From positions 1-64,000 of the forward strand of contig WHVD01000150.1 in NCBI GenBank assembly GCA_015178975.1: 64,000 nucleotides of DNA. The letters run 5' to 3'. Position 1 is the first letter of the stretch. Each line of letters begins with the position of its first letter. Both the position numbers and the translations under genes were made by a program. Positions 33,135 to 44,118 of the stretch are shown in pieces. This DNA comes from Hysterangium stoloniferum (taxonomy: Eukaryota > Basidiomycota > Agaricomycetes > Hysterangiales > Hysterangiaceae). The notes under the pieces were generated by a model. It did no database searches. It was not told the DNA's origin and was given only the letters and a program-made list of their open reading frames with translations.

Positions 33135-35607
33135 ATGTCGCAGGAGCAACAACCCAAACCCAAGTTCCCCAACTTCAAAAGAATACCGCGACCTCAACCT
33201 ACTAATACCTCTACCACGCCATCTCGCACTGAACAAGTCGAGCACTCCACGAGTAATTCTGGAACGCCTTTGCCAATACCCTCCGCTACGCAGGGTGACA
33301 TCGTGGGAACGTCCACCAACTCGGGGAACGGAACCACCTTTACTCCATACGCTCCTCTTCCCAGACCCCGATTTCCCAAATTTAAAAGGATACCTCGACC
33401 TCAAACTATAGTTCCTTCTGCCCCATCACCTCGAACAGAAACTGTCGAGCGCGTGGAGGAGAGAGACCTCATCGTCCACGAATCCTACGCAAACGGACTC
33501 CGTTTCAAAAGCTGCACCATGGTCCTCTGATACTTGGGGGGCTCCCTCGGGAACATGGAGCAAAACCTCACCACCTTCTCGTAGTATTTTCCCTTCTACC
33601 GAAGAGGAGATCAAAAAGAAATGGCAGTCTGAGGCTTTCTCCGCGCAGGTTCAGGAGGAATTGAAAACGCTTAAATGGAAGAGGAGAGAGGAGTACTTGG
33701 AAGGACAGCGGAGGATGGGGGCTAGGGATAATGTCCCTTCAAGGCGGACACGGCAGGAATGGAGGAAAATGGAAGGGCACGATAATCCTTCAATCATCGC
33801 TCCCCCTTCAGGTCATAAATGGACAGATTTCGCTGAAACGGATTGCAGCGACGGGGGCATGCCATGTGTTCGGAGTGTAGGACAAAAAAGTAGGAAAGGA
33901 AAAGATGGGGTCACCTTCTACGATTGGGACAAAGTACGAAGGATCAAATTACAAAGCATTGCATTGCGACGTGGAGATGGAGTTGCATTACCTCCCAGAC
34001 CCCTTTCACAACGTGGACCTCAGGAACGGACCTACCGGATGGGGCCCGGTGATCTTTCATCTGACTTGGAGGACAACCAATCTCGCTACCCCACCTATGA
34101 CAGCAAGTACCTCGGTGCTGACTGCCATGAAGGTTTCCTACTCCCTGACAACATTCACTTCTTCACGAGTGATCCTAACCAACGACGAAAGCTACCAACT
34201 TCCGTCAGAGTTTGGAGAGGGTATCGTCCAGCAGACTCTGCAACCCCATCCACTTCCTCTCATCTCCCTCCACCTCCACCGGTCTCTTCTGTACCCACAT
34301 TACAGCGCTTTACACCCTTTTCGGAGCTACCAGGAAGTCTTGTACCATCCTCCGAGCTGCCTTCTCTTCCCCCTATACCACTACCCCTCCCCTTCGCAGG
34401 TCATTCTCTTATATCACCGTCCTCATCCATACCCAAGCCTCCTCCAGCACTGCAGCCAATCTCACCCCTCTGCACGTCACCTGACCCTCTCGTCGCCTCC
34501 CACTCTACTCCAACGCCTTTGGTCCCTGCGGTGTCTAACATTCCCCTCACTTCCTTGACAACGCGGAGTCCACCGCCTGCCTCTCCCTACTCCCCTTGTA
34601 TTTCTCTGGGAAGCCCCATTCACCATCCTAACGATACATTAATGGATATTGATCACCCTATCCCGGAAGTTCTCGCAATGCCTATGGAGGAAGTCCTCGA
34701 AGCACCTCTCTCAGCCATAGACGTCTCCAAGGAACCCCCCCGGGCAATGGAAGCCTTCGAGGAGCCTCCCCCCTTAAGCGAAAAGGCAAAAGGGAAACGA
34801 AGAGCCGATACTCAGGCCGACAAGCCCCTTGTCATGGACCCCCCCCCAGCCCACCCCATTCGCAGCCCCCCGCCGCAGCCGTCCTCTCCCCTCCACTCTG
34901 AGGATACGGCTGGCCCCTCCAGTCCCTTCCAGTCAAATTGGATGCACGTGTCCATTAATTACCCCTCCGACATCTTCACTGTGGGACACACATTAATGCG
35001 ACTGGGACCAACCCTGCGGCACCCCCTTCTTAAAGGGCATATCCAGGGGTATAGCGGGTCTCTCACATTGTCGGACCGCATGAGCGCATTTTATTTATGC
35101 GTCAACGACCCTAAGGAACAGCTGCGTTTAGCGGAGGATATCGAACGGGTGGAACTTTCCATGTTTCGGTCCTTACTTGTCAACTCTTCTTGTGTTCTTC
35201 CTGACCACACACCAACCCACTCTGCAGTGGACCTCGTTGACTTGTTGGAGCAACTGTTGCCAGATTCGGACACCTCGAGAGGAATCCCCTCTGGGGGAGA
35301 CATGAGCTCCACACCGCTCATCACTCCTACCCCGCCATCACTACACCCTCGACCCCCTCTCATTGCCCGTATAACTGACGCTTCCGCTGATCGCGTTTGC
35401 GCCATAATTCGAACACGCCAGAAGGCCTACAGTCGTTGGGTCTCGTCGATCCAAAAACTAGATGGGTTGACATCCGCCAATGACACTTCGAGGCGGGAGG
35501 ACATCGCTCTTTCCTTTCGTGCCAAGCGTCTCGCCTGGGGCAACGCTATCCTACACCTTGGGGGTTCATCACAGGACGCATGGGGAGGAGTTCCAAGCGT
35601 CCTTTGA
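33135..35607 (+). pseudogene. Third coding region of element 2, unknown function
   Basis: Counterpart of 5268-7388. The N-terminus holds two copies of an FP-FKRIPRPQ motif, one near 33165 and one near 33370. An Arg/Lys-rich segment follows, with WTDFAETDCSDGGMPC near 33825. A long Pro/Ser-rich middle comes next, then a conserved C-terminal half with NYPSD-F-VGHTL, RTRQKAYSRW and, beside the polypurine tract, LGGSSQDAWGGVPSVL. Most of it, from 33661, is one open frame of 648 codons, which is notable in an otherwise worn element. No known domain recognised. Confidence 0.7.
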
Positions 35608-35644
35608 CATCTTCTTTGACATAGCTCTTCAACCTGGGGGGCAC

Positions 35645-36274
35645 TGTGAGAGGTATGGTGAAATACACTCAGGAAATATAGTCGGATGAGCTCTTACTAT
35701 ATTTCCTTTATTATTTCTATTTTCTCTCTTTTATTATATCTATAATTAGTTCGACGACCTATGTATGCGGTACATCGACTCTTGTGGGCGCACACACGCC
35801 AGACTTATGTATTCTAGCACCCGTAGTTTAGAACTCAGACACTTTTTACACCGCAACCACGACTTACCCAGACACCCATTAGTGTCCTGTAAGTTGTGAT
35901 TGGTGTATCGTCTCGACCGTCACAGACGGGCTTTAGCTATCTACTCTATCAGAGTTTCAAACTGTACCAGTCGAAACTCAATCCTCATCGCTACTCGCGT
36001 GGACCACATCCACGCTATTCTATTATTCGACTCTCTAGTACTCTACTTTACTCTCGAGCAGTCGTTCAGAATCGCACTAGATAGTCGATTCTACTTATTC
36101 ATTTTAGCTCTCTACCTTATTCTAGATGGCTACTTCCTTCTACCATATTGAACTGAGTAGTCAATACGCATTCGTTCTGTATTAGACTTCGACAGTCAAT
36201 ACATCTTGGTGTCGTACCTAAACGGTCGATATTCTTCGTATATAGAACGGTTAGAACTTCCACCACTCTTCACA
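35645..36274 (+). repeat. 3' LTR of element 2
   Basis: Directly follows the polypurine tract CCTGGGGGGCAC. 630 bp, same length as the 5' LTR with no gaps seen. Ends CCACTCTTCACA. Confidence 0.9.
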
Positions 36275-36652
36275 CTGTGTTCCTAACAAAATCCCGGAAC
36301 GTATTCAACCTCCATCCCCTCTGGTCATTATTGATGGAGAACCTGAATTTGAAGTTTCCGAAATTTTGGATTCTAAAATTGACAATCGCCGACGTACTTG
36401 TAAATTGCTCTATTTAGTCAAATGGGCAGGCTATGAAGATACCGACGAGGAGACTTCATAGATATTGGCCATGGAACTTAGACATGCTATGGAAATTGTT
36501 ACTGACTTCCACACGGCTTATCCAAGCAAACCCGGACCTTTATCATCACTCTAACCCTTTTCTGTTTTCTTTCTGTTCAGTTTCCGACACTCCCGACACT
36601 TCCGATATCACACTCATTTTAGGTTTTGCAAGTCAAAAAAATATTATTAGGA

Positions 36653-37270
36653 CTATTTTAAAGTCTCTGATACCCCAAATCCACCTTCCGGCTCTTCAGC
36701 AATTTCCGCACTTTCCACCATATCCTGCACCTCTTCATCCTCACTCTCCGATTCTTCCGGTCCATTTTCTGATGCCCACCTTTTTTCAACACTTTCCGCC
36801 AACGGATCATTAGGCTTTTCCCATGCCTTATCGGAAAACCTCTCGGATACTGCGATAACACCAATGCTAACCATTATCTTCTCCAGGAAATCGTTTTGCC
36901 TCCAGAAATTCTGGATCAATGAATGGAAACCTTTCTCCTGGATATCATTATGGCGATCCATTGTGTCCCGCATTTTCATGACTTCCGTCCCGATAAAAAC
37001 CAACGCGTCGACGGTTTCCTTGAGGAGCTCAATGCCCGTATTATCTGTTTTCGGCGTCTCAGTTTCCGCGGTTTTGGCCACTCCTGAACTTCCCGCATCA
37101 TTAGCTTTCGGAGTCTTCTCACCTTTTGGAACCCTTTTCGAGGTGAGAGTGCACGGAAGTTTGAGAACCACACAGGGATAACAAGTTCCACCCCATTTTA
37201 CCTTCTGCTTCCAACACGTCATACTCCGTATGGAACATCGATAACACGGATTTTCATGGACCACTTCCAT
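36653..37270 (-). pseudogene. Antisense reading frame with zinc-cluster-like cysteines inside the family 3b element
   Basis: A 205-codon open frame runs opposite to pol. Near its N-terminus it has CYRCSIRSMTC, ten residues later CYPCVVLKLPC, which is CX2CX6C-X10-CX2CX6C, the spacing of Zn2Cys6 DNA-binding clusters. A Lys/Pro linker, a helical segment and a very acidic C-terminus (ESESEDEEVQDMVESAE) follow. A second antisense frame lies just upstream (37413-37790). Similar Cys-rich proteins are, to my knowledge, common in mushroom genomes, often near retroelements. Whether this belongs to the element or is a captured host gene is open. It appears worn. Confidence 0.55.
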
Positions 37271-37412
37271 CCATTCCGGACCCTTGACCTTTGGCTTCTG
37301 TTTCGGAAGTTAACAAATCACTGGTCTTTTTGTAGATGTACTTACTTTAGGACTCGAAGGTCCAGCTTCTCCCTCTACCTCCACCTCCACGGCTTTTCGC
37401 TGTACCCAATAG

Positions 37413-37790
37413 TTATCGGTTGAAATCACGGAATTTATGGATGGAACTTACCTTTCCTTCCCTTATCTCCTCACATTTTTTCGCTGCCTCTGACTCCCAC
37501 TGTAACTTTTCCGCCTCTTCCTTCTTTTTCTGAGCCTCCACCGTTTTCTGGATCCACGCTTCCTTTTCCGCTTTTGCCCGCTCCAACTCCCATTTTTCCG
37601 CCTCTTCCGCATCTTTCAACTCCTGCATCAACGCCTTCTCCTCCTCTTCCTGTCGTCACTTCAACTCCTCCATCTTTTGTCATTTTTGTTGAAGTTCTGC
37701 GACCTTCGACATCTTTTGTAGAACGGCAATTTCGGTATCCGAATCTTCCGGGGTAGTGATGAATAGAGGCCGACGAATCAACATACAAGT
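37413..37790 (-). pseudogene. Antisense coiled-coil frame beside the Cys-rich frame
   Basis: It codes a Glu/Lys/Ala-rich heptad-like stretch (EEAEKWELERAKAEKEAW and on), a strong coiled coil. Same strand as the Cys-rich frame and ending at a GTAAGT-type splice donor, so the two may be exons of one gene. I keep them as separate pieces. Degraded. Confidence 0.4.
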
Positions 37791-37968
37791 TGTGGATAAA
37801 GAAACAAAAACATTAATTCGAATATTTGGAGGTTTTTATACTCAGCACATCAGCCGAAACTCTCACCTCCAGAATTGCATAAATTTCACGACACATAATA
37901 ATCAGCCGTTGCTTCAATCACTCAGTACCTAATCGCCTCTATGGGATTTTGGCCTAACAGGGGGGTAC

Positions 37969-38533
37969 TGTTACGACCCGTTCCCAGATGTTTCAATATC
38001 CGATTTCCAATCTCCGACTTCTGACTTCCAATCCCCGACTACGGAACATCATAGTTACCGTATCATCCGCATTCTTCCCTTGTTCCGCATTTGGTAATTT
38101 GTCCGTTGACAAGTATTCACTCATTTGTTTGTTGTATTCCCATTTCGGAATATTGTCTCCCTAATATGTCCTATTGTATTTCTGTTTTAAGAACACTTCC
38201 ATTTCCATCTTATTATGGTCTTAGTTTGTAGTACAATAACGAGTAGACTTATATTAGTTTCTGCGAATTTGTACTTTACCTTAGATCTAATATCGACTTA
38301 GTTTCTTATTCCTCCTCCTGTCTTTCTGTACGCTCGATATTCGGAACTCTTCGGAACTCTGAATATCCATATCTTCCGTTGTAAGTTTTACTTCCGAAAT
38401 TAAGGACATTGAGCGTTTGCGTAGAGGCGCAGCACATAAGCTGAAGCCGATGTCCTGACCCTATCCACGAGTTTCCGACTTCCCAGTGACTTTCTGATAG
38501 TTCTGGAATAAGTTCCCGACACGGCACTTAACA
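37969..38533 (+). repeat. LTR of family 3b
   Basis: TGTTACGACCCG ... CGACACGGCACTTAACA, 565 bp. A solo reverse copy at 40391-40954 gives the same borders. Its end resembles the end of LTR family A. Confidence 0.9.
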
Positions 38534-38716
38534 ACTTGGAAAACCATAAACAATAGATTCTATTAAATATCTTCAGATTGTATCAGGTATAATATGAAGA
38601 GTTGTTTCTCATGGTTGGTGGTTAACATTAATAGTCTCAGAATAGATGCCACTATTAAAAAGATGCCATTTTGTAGCAATATAATCTTTATTAGTAAACA
38701 TTTGATATTATAGTGA
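38534..38716 (-). repeat. Repeat B, partial copy
   Basis: Starts ACTTGGAAAACCATA and ends GTGATTACAAACAACCTCC. It matches 40085-40275 in the same direction and 22415-22600 in reverse. It abuts the family 3b LTR exactly, so that element inserted into this copy. Confidence 0.7.
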
Positions 38717-39236
38717 TTACAAACAACCTCCTGTCAGGCAAATATGTATAGGACACAGAAGCATATGTATAATTATATTAAAGGTTATGATGTTATAGAA
38801 GATATATGTAGAGAGTGTGTGACATGATTAGTAATACAGTGAAATAAGGATATGATCATAATATAGGTTTTCTGACTAGCTTGTAACAAAAGTAATATCG
38901 ACCATAAAGAAAATAATGAATTAATACTGTGGTTGAACACAAACAATGGATGGGTAACATACTTCAGTTGACACACAATGACCTTGGCTATTCTTATATG
39001 AAATTCAAGGGTGAGAAAATGAGCTGTGAACAATGTCAGAGAAATATAGGATATGGTGATTGAAAAATGGTTGTAAGACACAATTGGTACCTCATAACCC
39101 TGAGGTATGGTATAATGCCCTTGATAGTTCTCATGATCAGGAGCATATGATACTGTAGCTCCCTAACTACAACATAGCTTCTCTCACTCTTTTCTTTGCT
39201 CTTTTATACTTTTCAGTATAGACAAATGACTAGTAC
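38717..39236. other. AT-rich non-coding sequence
   Basis: No gene, no second copy in the window recognised. Confidence 0.4.
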
Positions 39237-39639
39237 TGTTAAGGACTGAGCAGGCTCAGAGGGTTTCCAGAGAAACCCATGGATAATTTGGTAGGACTTG
39301 GCTTCAGCTTATAGGCTGTGCCCTCATGAGATCGTGATGTCCAATTTCAAACAGGTGGATGGAAATCCCGAGGAGTCCAGGAGTAGTTGATAGGTCGAGA
39401 GGTCAAATAGTCAATAGGCAACAGGTTGGGTGGTGAGTTGGAAAGCCTGTGGGCTCTGATGAGGTCAATAGCATTGTGTTTTAAAGATGAGGATAGATAT
39501 ACATATATGCTAAGTTACTGGGGAGAATCTTAGTTGATTTTCTGACCAGATTGTATGTACAACATTAGCTAGACTATATAGACTGTGGAATGTATGCAAT
39601 ACCAAATCCAGTGATATCTGAAAACTATTAAGTATACCA

Positions 39640-40275
39640 AATTCTAATATACTTTAAAGGTCATTTAAACATCTGGGATGTGATTCAAACATAATTTGGT
39701 TTTTAAAACTTTCAAAAAGTTTTAAACTCTCTCATACATTACAAACTAAAGAATCTTTCCAGACACAAGTAGACAATAAAAAATATTAGTAGTTTGAAAC
39801 ACTAATACTTTTAAAAAATAGATACCTTTAGATAGTCCATTCCATGCATATGTATATTATTGGCACCTCTAAATACATATGTATTACTTCAGAATGGATC
39901 TGTCAATCTGAACAGATTTCTACTTGATTCAACATACCCAGAATATATAGGGGGTTTTACTTAATAAAGACAGCTGTGGTATGAAAAATTTCCAATAATA
40001 TTTTACATATTTTACAGGGAAATAACTACATTACAACTTTTAAAAAACAAATTAACAACAAAAGTATTAGCAAGTATTTACATAACTTGGAAAACCATAT
40101 ACAATAGGTTCTATTAATTGACTCTGAATTGTTTAGGATGCAATATGGAGAATTGTTTCTTATGGTTGGTGGTTAACAATATGATAGTCTCAGAATAGAT
40201 ACTGCTATTTAAAGATGGAGTTTTGTAGAAATTTTGCTTTTATTAGTAAACATTTGATATTATAATGATTACAGA
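39640..40275 (-). repeat. Repeat B, copy inside LTR family A
   Basis: Reverse of 22415-23105. The other LTR family A copy (8600-9563) has only about 50 bp of unrelated sequence at this point, so repeat B is an insertion. Borders are approximate. Confidence 0.65.
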
Positions 40276-40390
40276 CAACCTCCTAGGTGTTAGGGGTGGA
40301 ATGGAATGGAGTTAAAAAACTGACAGGTCATTTGACCATAATGGGAGCAGGGCTCAGTTAGAGAGCTGATGGGTTGTCCTGGTGGAGTCC

Positions 40391-40954
40391 TGTTAAGTGC
40401 CGTGTCGGGAACTTATTCCGGAACTATCGGGAAGTCACCGGGAAGTCGGAAACTCGTGGATAGGGTCAGGACGTCGGCTTCAGCTTATGTGCTGCGCCTC
40501 TACGCAAACACTCAATGTCCTTAATTTCGGAAGTGAACTTAACGACAGAAGATATGGATATTCAGAGTTCCGAAGAGTTCCGAATATCGAGCGTACAGAA
40601 AGACGGGAGGAGGAATAAGAAACTAAGTCGATATCAGATCTGAAGTAAAGTACAAATTCGCGGAAACTAATATAAGTCTACTCGTTATTGTACTACAAAC
40701 TGAGACCATAATAAGACGGAAACGGAAGTATTCTTAAAACGGAAATACAATAAGACATATTAGGAAGACAATATTCCGAGACGGGAATACAACAACAAAC
40801 GAGTGAATACTTGTCAACGGACAAATTACCAAATGCGGAACAAACGAAGAACGCAGATGATACGGTAACTATGATGTTCCGTAGTCGGATATCGGATATC
40901 GAAAGTGGGAGATCGGAAGTCGGATATTGAAACATCCGGGAACGGGTCGTAACA
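40391..40954 (-). repeat. Solo LTR family 3b with AGTCC target duplication
   Basis: TGTTAAGTGCCGTG ... GGGTCGTAACA, 564 bp, flanked by AGTCC at 40386-40390 and AGTCC at 40955-40959. Reverse of 37969-38533. Confidence 0.93.
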
Positions 40955-41045
40955 AGTCCAGTGGCTGGTGTGTGGGACAAAGTCAGAGATTGACAGGTGT
41001 GACATGTGTGGGTCCCGGTGGGCACTCCAGTTGACTGTACTTTAG

Positions 41046-41176
41046 GTATCAGATGGTGAGTCAGGTGCATATAATGTGAGGTCTGGAGGCCGGCAGGTTT
41101 TCTGGTCTGTAAACTGATAGGTATAGAGAGTCAGGTGCATATAGGATGGGATCTGGAGCCTGGCAGGTTTTCCAGT
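41046..41176 (-). repeat. Two-unit direct repeat within LTR family A
   Basis: GAGTCAGGTGCATATA ... GGCAGGTTTTC occurs twice about 62-65 bp apart. A small internal duplication. Confidence 0.6.
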
Positions 41177-41239
41177 CCTAACAAGTATATGACATAAGAA
41201 TGAATTACAAATGATGTCTGACTGAGACAAGTTCAAGAT

Positions 41240-42352
41240 TCATTGAAGGTTAAGTGGAATAATGTTGAAAGATAGTCAAGTTGGAAGTTGAGTTGGAAGT
41301 TGAGTCAGAAATCAAGTTAGAAATCAAAGGGATGTCAAAGGAAAATCAATGAAGAATGAATTGTTGAAAATGAATCAATGATCTGGGATTTGGTCAAGGA
41401 GATGAAAACATCTTATGAAGATGTTGCAATTTCAGTGAAAAAATTGGTTGTCAAGATATATGTAACAACTCAATCTGACAAAAATTTACATCAAATTTTC
41501 AGTCAAATCAAGAATTGAAAGCACAATCAGAGAATTGAAAATGGATACTCTTCAGATATGTGTGGGGTATTGAAAAAAATTCAATCACATTAAAAAGAAA
41601 ATTCAAGTATAATATTACAAGCAGTAATGATTTCCAATTTATTAATTATCAAGCTTAAATGAGAGGAAATTCTGAAAATAAAAGCATTAATTGATTCAGG
41701 ATCTACTCACATTTTTATATATGTATAGGTGAAGTTGTTCCTTCTTTTAGTGGGATAGCATGATCATAGCTTTGATATTGAGATAAGGCTTTAGAGTTGA
41801 AATATTCTGGTATGTTGAATGATTTAGAATCAAAGTCATAGTAGTAGTACCAGAGGCTTTACAGTATGACCAATCTATGTACATATTCATTATCTAAGGC
41901 AGAACTACAAGTGTTATGAGAATATCTTCAAGAAAATCTTTCAAAGATATTTATTTGATCTTCTGAATCTCCAGCTGGCATACCAATTTTATTTGTCAAG
42001 AAAAAAGATGGAAATTTACAACTATGTGTTGACCATTGAGGACTCAATAAAATTCCTTGAAAATCAGTATTCTCTTCCTTTAATTCCTGACCTTTTAGAT
42101 TGATTATGAACTGCAAAATATTCTACAAAAATAAACCAGCTTTTTGAATGTGATATAGATCCTACAAATATTTGGTCATGCCATTTGATTGTGCAATGCT
42201 CCAGTGACTTTTCAACAATTGATGAATGAAATCTTTGCAGATTTATGTACTTGATATTTGGGTAATTATATACTGTATCTTGATGACATATGTACAGTAT
42301 ATACTAATATTTTCTGACAATCTAGAAGAACATTAAGCCTGATCCTGCCCAG
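41240..42352 (+). mobile_element. Heavily worn Ty3/gypsy pol remnant
   Basis: Short readable islands remain. There is a protease-like KALIDSGST near 41680, then reverse transcriptase traces (PAGIPILFVKKKDGN near 41980 and YLDDI near 42275). Many breaks. Upstream of it are Gln/Ser-rich low-complexity traces of gag. An ancient fossil that ends at a family C-like LTR. Confidence 0.7.
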
Positions 42353-42757
42353 TGTCACAACATTGTCACGAAATATTCAAGATAATCTTTGACAATTCTT
42401 CAACTTCTATTCAACTTTGACTCAACCAAAACTTCAACTTGACTGCTATTTGACATTTTGGACAACTTTGACTAACCTTCGATATGTATATATGTCTCAA
42501 TTTGACATCATAAATGATTTCATTATTAAATCATAATTTAGTCATAAGTAAACAATGAAAGGGATAAAAGGACAATATTAGGAGCAAAGAGACAGTTAGA
42601 AAATCTTGACCACTGTCTGTATATTAGTTTCTGTATTAGTAATCCAAGTCTTGTATTGTTGTAACTCTTCAGTGTTACATCAGTGAGCCTTCATGCTCCC
42701 ACAATGCAATAGAAATGGGACTGGATCAGATTATACAGTATACAGTGAGCAGTGACA
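42353..42757 (+). repeat. LTR family C, diverged copy
   Basis: Starts TGTCACAACATTGTCACG. Internal TTTGACATCATAAATGATTTC and a TATTAGTAATCC stretch match the LTR at 23216-23644. The end, GCAGTGACA, is less certain. Confidence 0.6.
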
Positions 42758-43610
42758 GATGTTTCTGCTATAACATATTTTGGTTTACTATTCTGCAGAA
42801 AAGCATAAACAAATTGCCAATAGTGATGAAGGTGTCATCACTGGACTTGTGGGTTACTGTATATGGCAATGTACTGCTCAAATTTGAAAAATCCAATTCT
42901 CCTATGAAAGGGGTATTAAAAATAATATGAGTTGACTTATTGTCATACACAATCTACAAGGGGTTTAATAGACTTGTAATAGAAGTACTTGTGTGTCAAT
43001 CAATATGTCAGTGAATCACCTTCTAACATTGTAGGTTTGGTGCAAACTTAGGTGTACATAGGTGAAATCATGCATTAGCCTCCAAAAACATGGCTCACAA
43101 TTTGCATTTTCATATAAAAAGTTGAAGGAATAGGTGAACTGCCCCTAGGAGAAGGGTGTTTCATCATCATTTCCAACAAGGGGCAGGCAAGAGTGTTGGA
43201 TCTGCATCAAGGGCGAGGACAATGAGAGGGTGAAGAGCTGCTTGTTATCTCACCATGATCTCCAATGTCGCTGTGCTCATCAACATTATACTTACCGTCA
43301 TGATGGTATTTTACCTAAATGTCTCTGTCAGAAATCCTGCTTGAAATAGTCAGTGGACATCAACATCTTACTTCATATTCTCCACACATCCATAGCAACT
43401 TGACTCCTTTAAAGATGGCATCACTGCTATCATGTCAGCCCTCATCGGAATGGATTAGAGAGTATTTGCAACTAATAATTATCAGCTCTGGAATGATCTG
43501 GACATCAACTCCGCCTATTATTTATTGTCAATCAAAATATTTCCCAATGTGTGACCTAAAATGTGACAGCTGAGTCTCCAAACCAGGCTCTTTACCCTAA
43601 CAGACATGTT
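42758..43610. other. Non-coding, about 850 bp
   Basis: No gene or second repeat copy recognised. It may include the left end of the PIF/Harbinger transposon, whose terminal repeats I could not find. Confidence 0.4.
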
Positions 43611-44094
43611 CTCAAGGCCATCACCTCGTGTTCCAGTGGTCCCTAATGAGTTCAACCTGTCCCCTCTGTTTTCTATGCTAGCTGACTCTTTTCTGAGGCT
43701 GTCATCACATTTTCCAGTTTTCTCAGTGCATCCAAACCATATCCCTTCTTCCTAATCTAACACACATTTTCTCAAGGCCATCACTTCGTGTTCCAGTGGT
43801 CCCCAGTAAGTTCAACCCATCCCCTCTGTTTTCTATGCTAACTGACTCTTTTCTGAGGCTGTCATCATGTTTTCCAGGTTTCTCAGTGCATCCAAACCAT
43901 ATCCCTTCTTCCTAATCTAACACATGCATTCTCAAGGCCATTACTTTGTGTTCCAGTGGTCCCCAGTAAGTTCAACCCATCCCCTCTGTTTTCTATGTTA
44001 ACATATGTATTCTTTTCTGAGGCTGTCATCACATTTTCCAGGTTTCTCAGTGCATCCAAACCATATCCCTTCTCTCTAATCTAACACGTGTCTG
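43611..44094 (+). repeat. Tandem array, three units of about 160 bp
   Basis: Units begin CTCAAGGCCATCAC at 43611, 43771 and 43931. Each runs through TGTTCCAGTGGTCCC, TTTTCTGAGGCTGTCATCA and CAAACCATATCCCTTCT. The units are about 93-95% alike. The third has a small insertion. The array lies just before the SANT/Myb-like gene of the transposon. Confidence 0.9.
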
Positions 44095-44118
44095 CAAGGT
44101 CCACATATTCTGAGTGCC

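Larger units (their letters stand above)
24173..36274 (+). mobile_element. Large Ty3/gypsy chromodomain retrotransposon with both LTRs (element 2)
   Basis: LTRs of 630 bp lie at 24173-24802 and 35645-36274. Between them are gag, protease, reverse transcriptase, RNase H, integrase, chromodomain and a third coding region. The length is about 11.45 kb without the nested solo LTR at 27294-27939. The LTRs differ at roughly 24 sites (about 96% identity), all transitions as far as I can read, which points to moderate age and cytosine deamination. Broken, with about ten breaks. The 5-bp flanks do not match (AAGAG left, CTGTG right), and the flanking elements differ in family, so the copy may be a recombinant. 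Confidence 0.92.
36275..38533 (+). mobile_element. 3' end of a Ty3/gypsy element of family 3b (chromodomain plus LTR), truncated
   Basis: It begins within a pol C-terminus directly after element 2's LTR. A chromodomain follows (LLYLVKWAGYEDTDEE near 36405) with the usual chromovirus tail (TDFHTAYPSKPGPL near 36505). Then come about 1.4 kb with an antisense reading frame, and finally a 565-bp LTR at 37969-38533 (TGTTACGACCCG ... CACTTAACA) preceded by AGGGGGGTAC. Its family differs from that of the gag remnant left of element 2. A broken remnant. Confidence 0.8.
39237..41183 (-). repeat. Solo LTR family A, pierced by repeat B and by a family 3b LTR
   Basis: Termini TGTTAAGGACTGAG (39237) and CAGTCCTAACA (41183). 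The 5-bp flanks are AGTAC left and AGTAT right, a duplication with one transition. Inside lie repeat B (39640-40275) and a solo family 3b LTR (40391-40954). Net LTR length is about 740 bp. The copy at 8600-9563 supports the family. Confidence 0.7.

Noticed and set aside
24168-36279. Target duplication for element 2
   Set aside because: The flanking 5-mers AAGAG and CTGTG do not match in any small offset I tried.
38306-38527. Open frame starting MPCRELIPELS, repeated at 40397-40618
   Set aside because: It repeats only because both are copies of the same LTR family; no codon-level sign of a protein.
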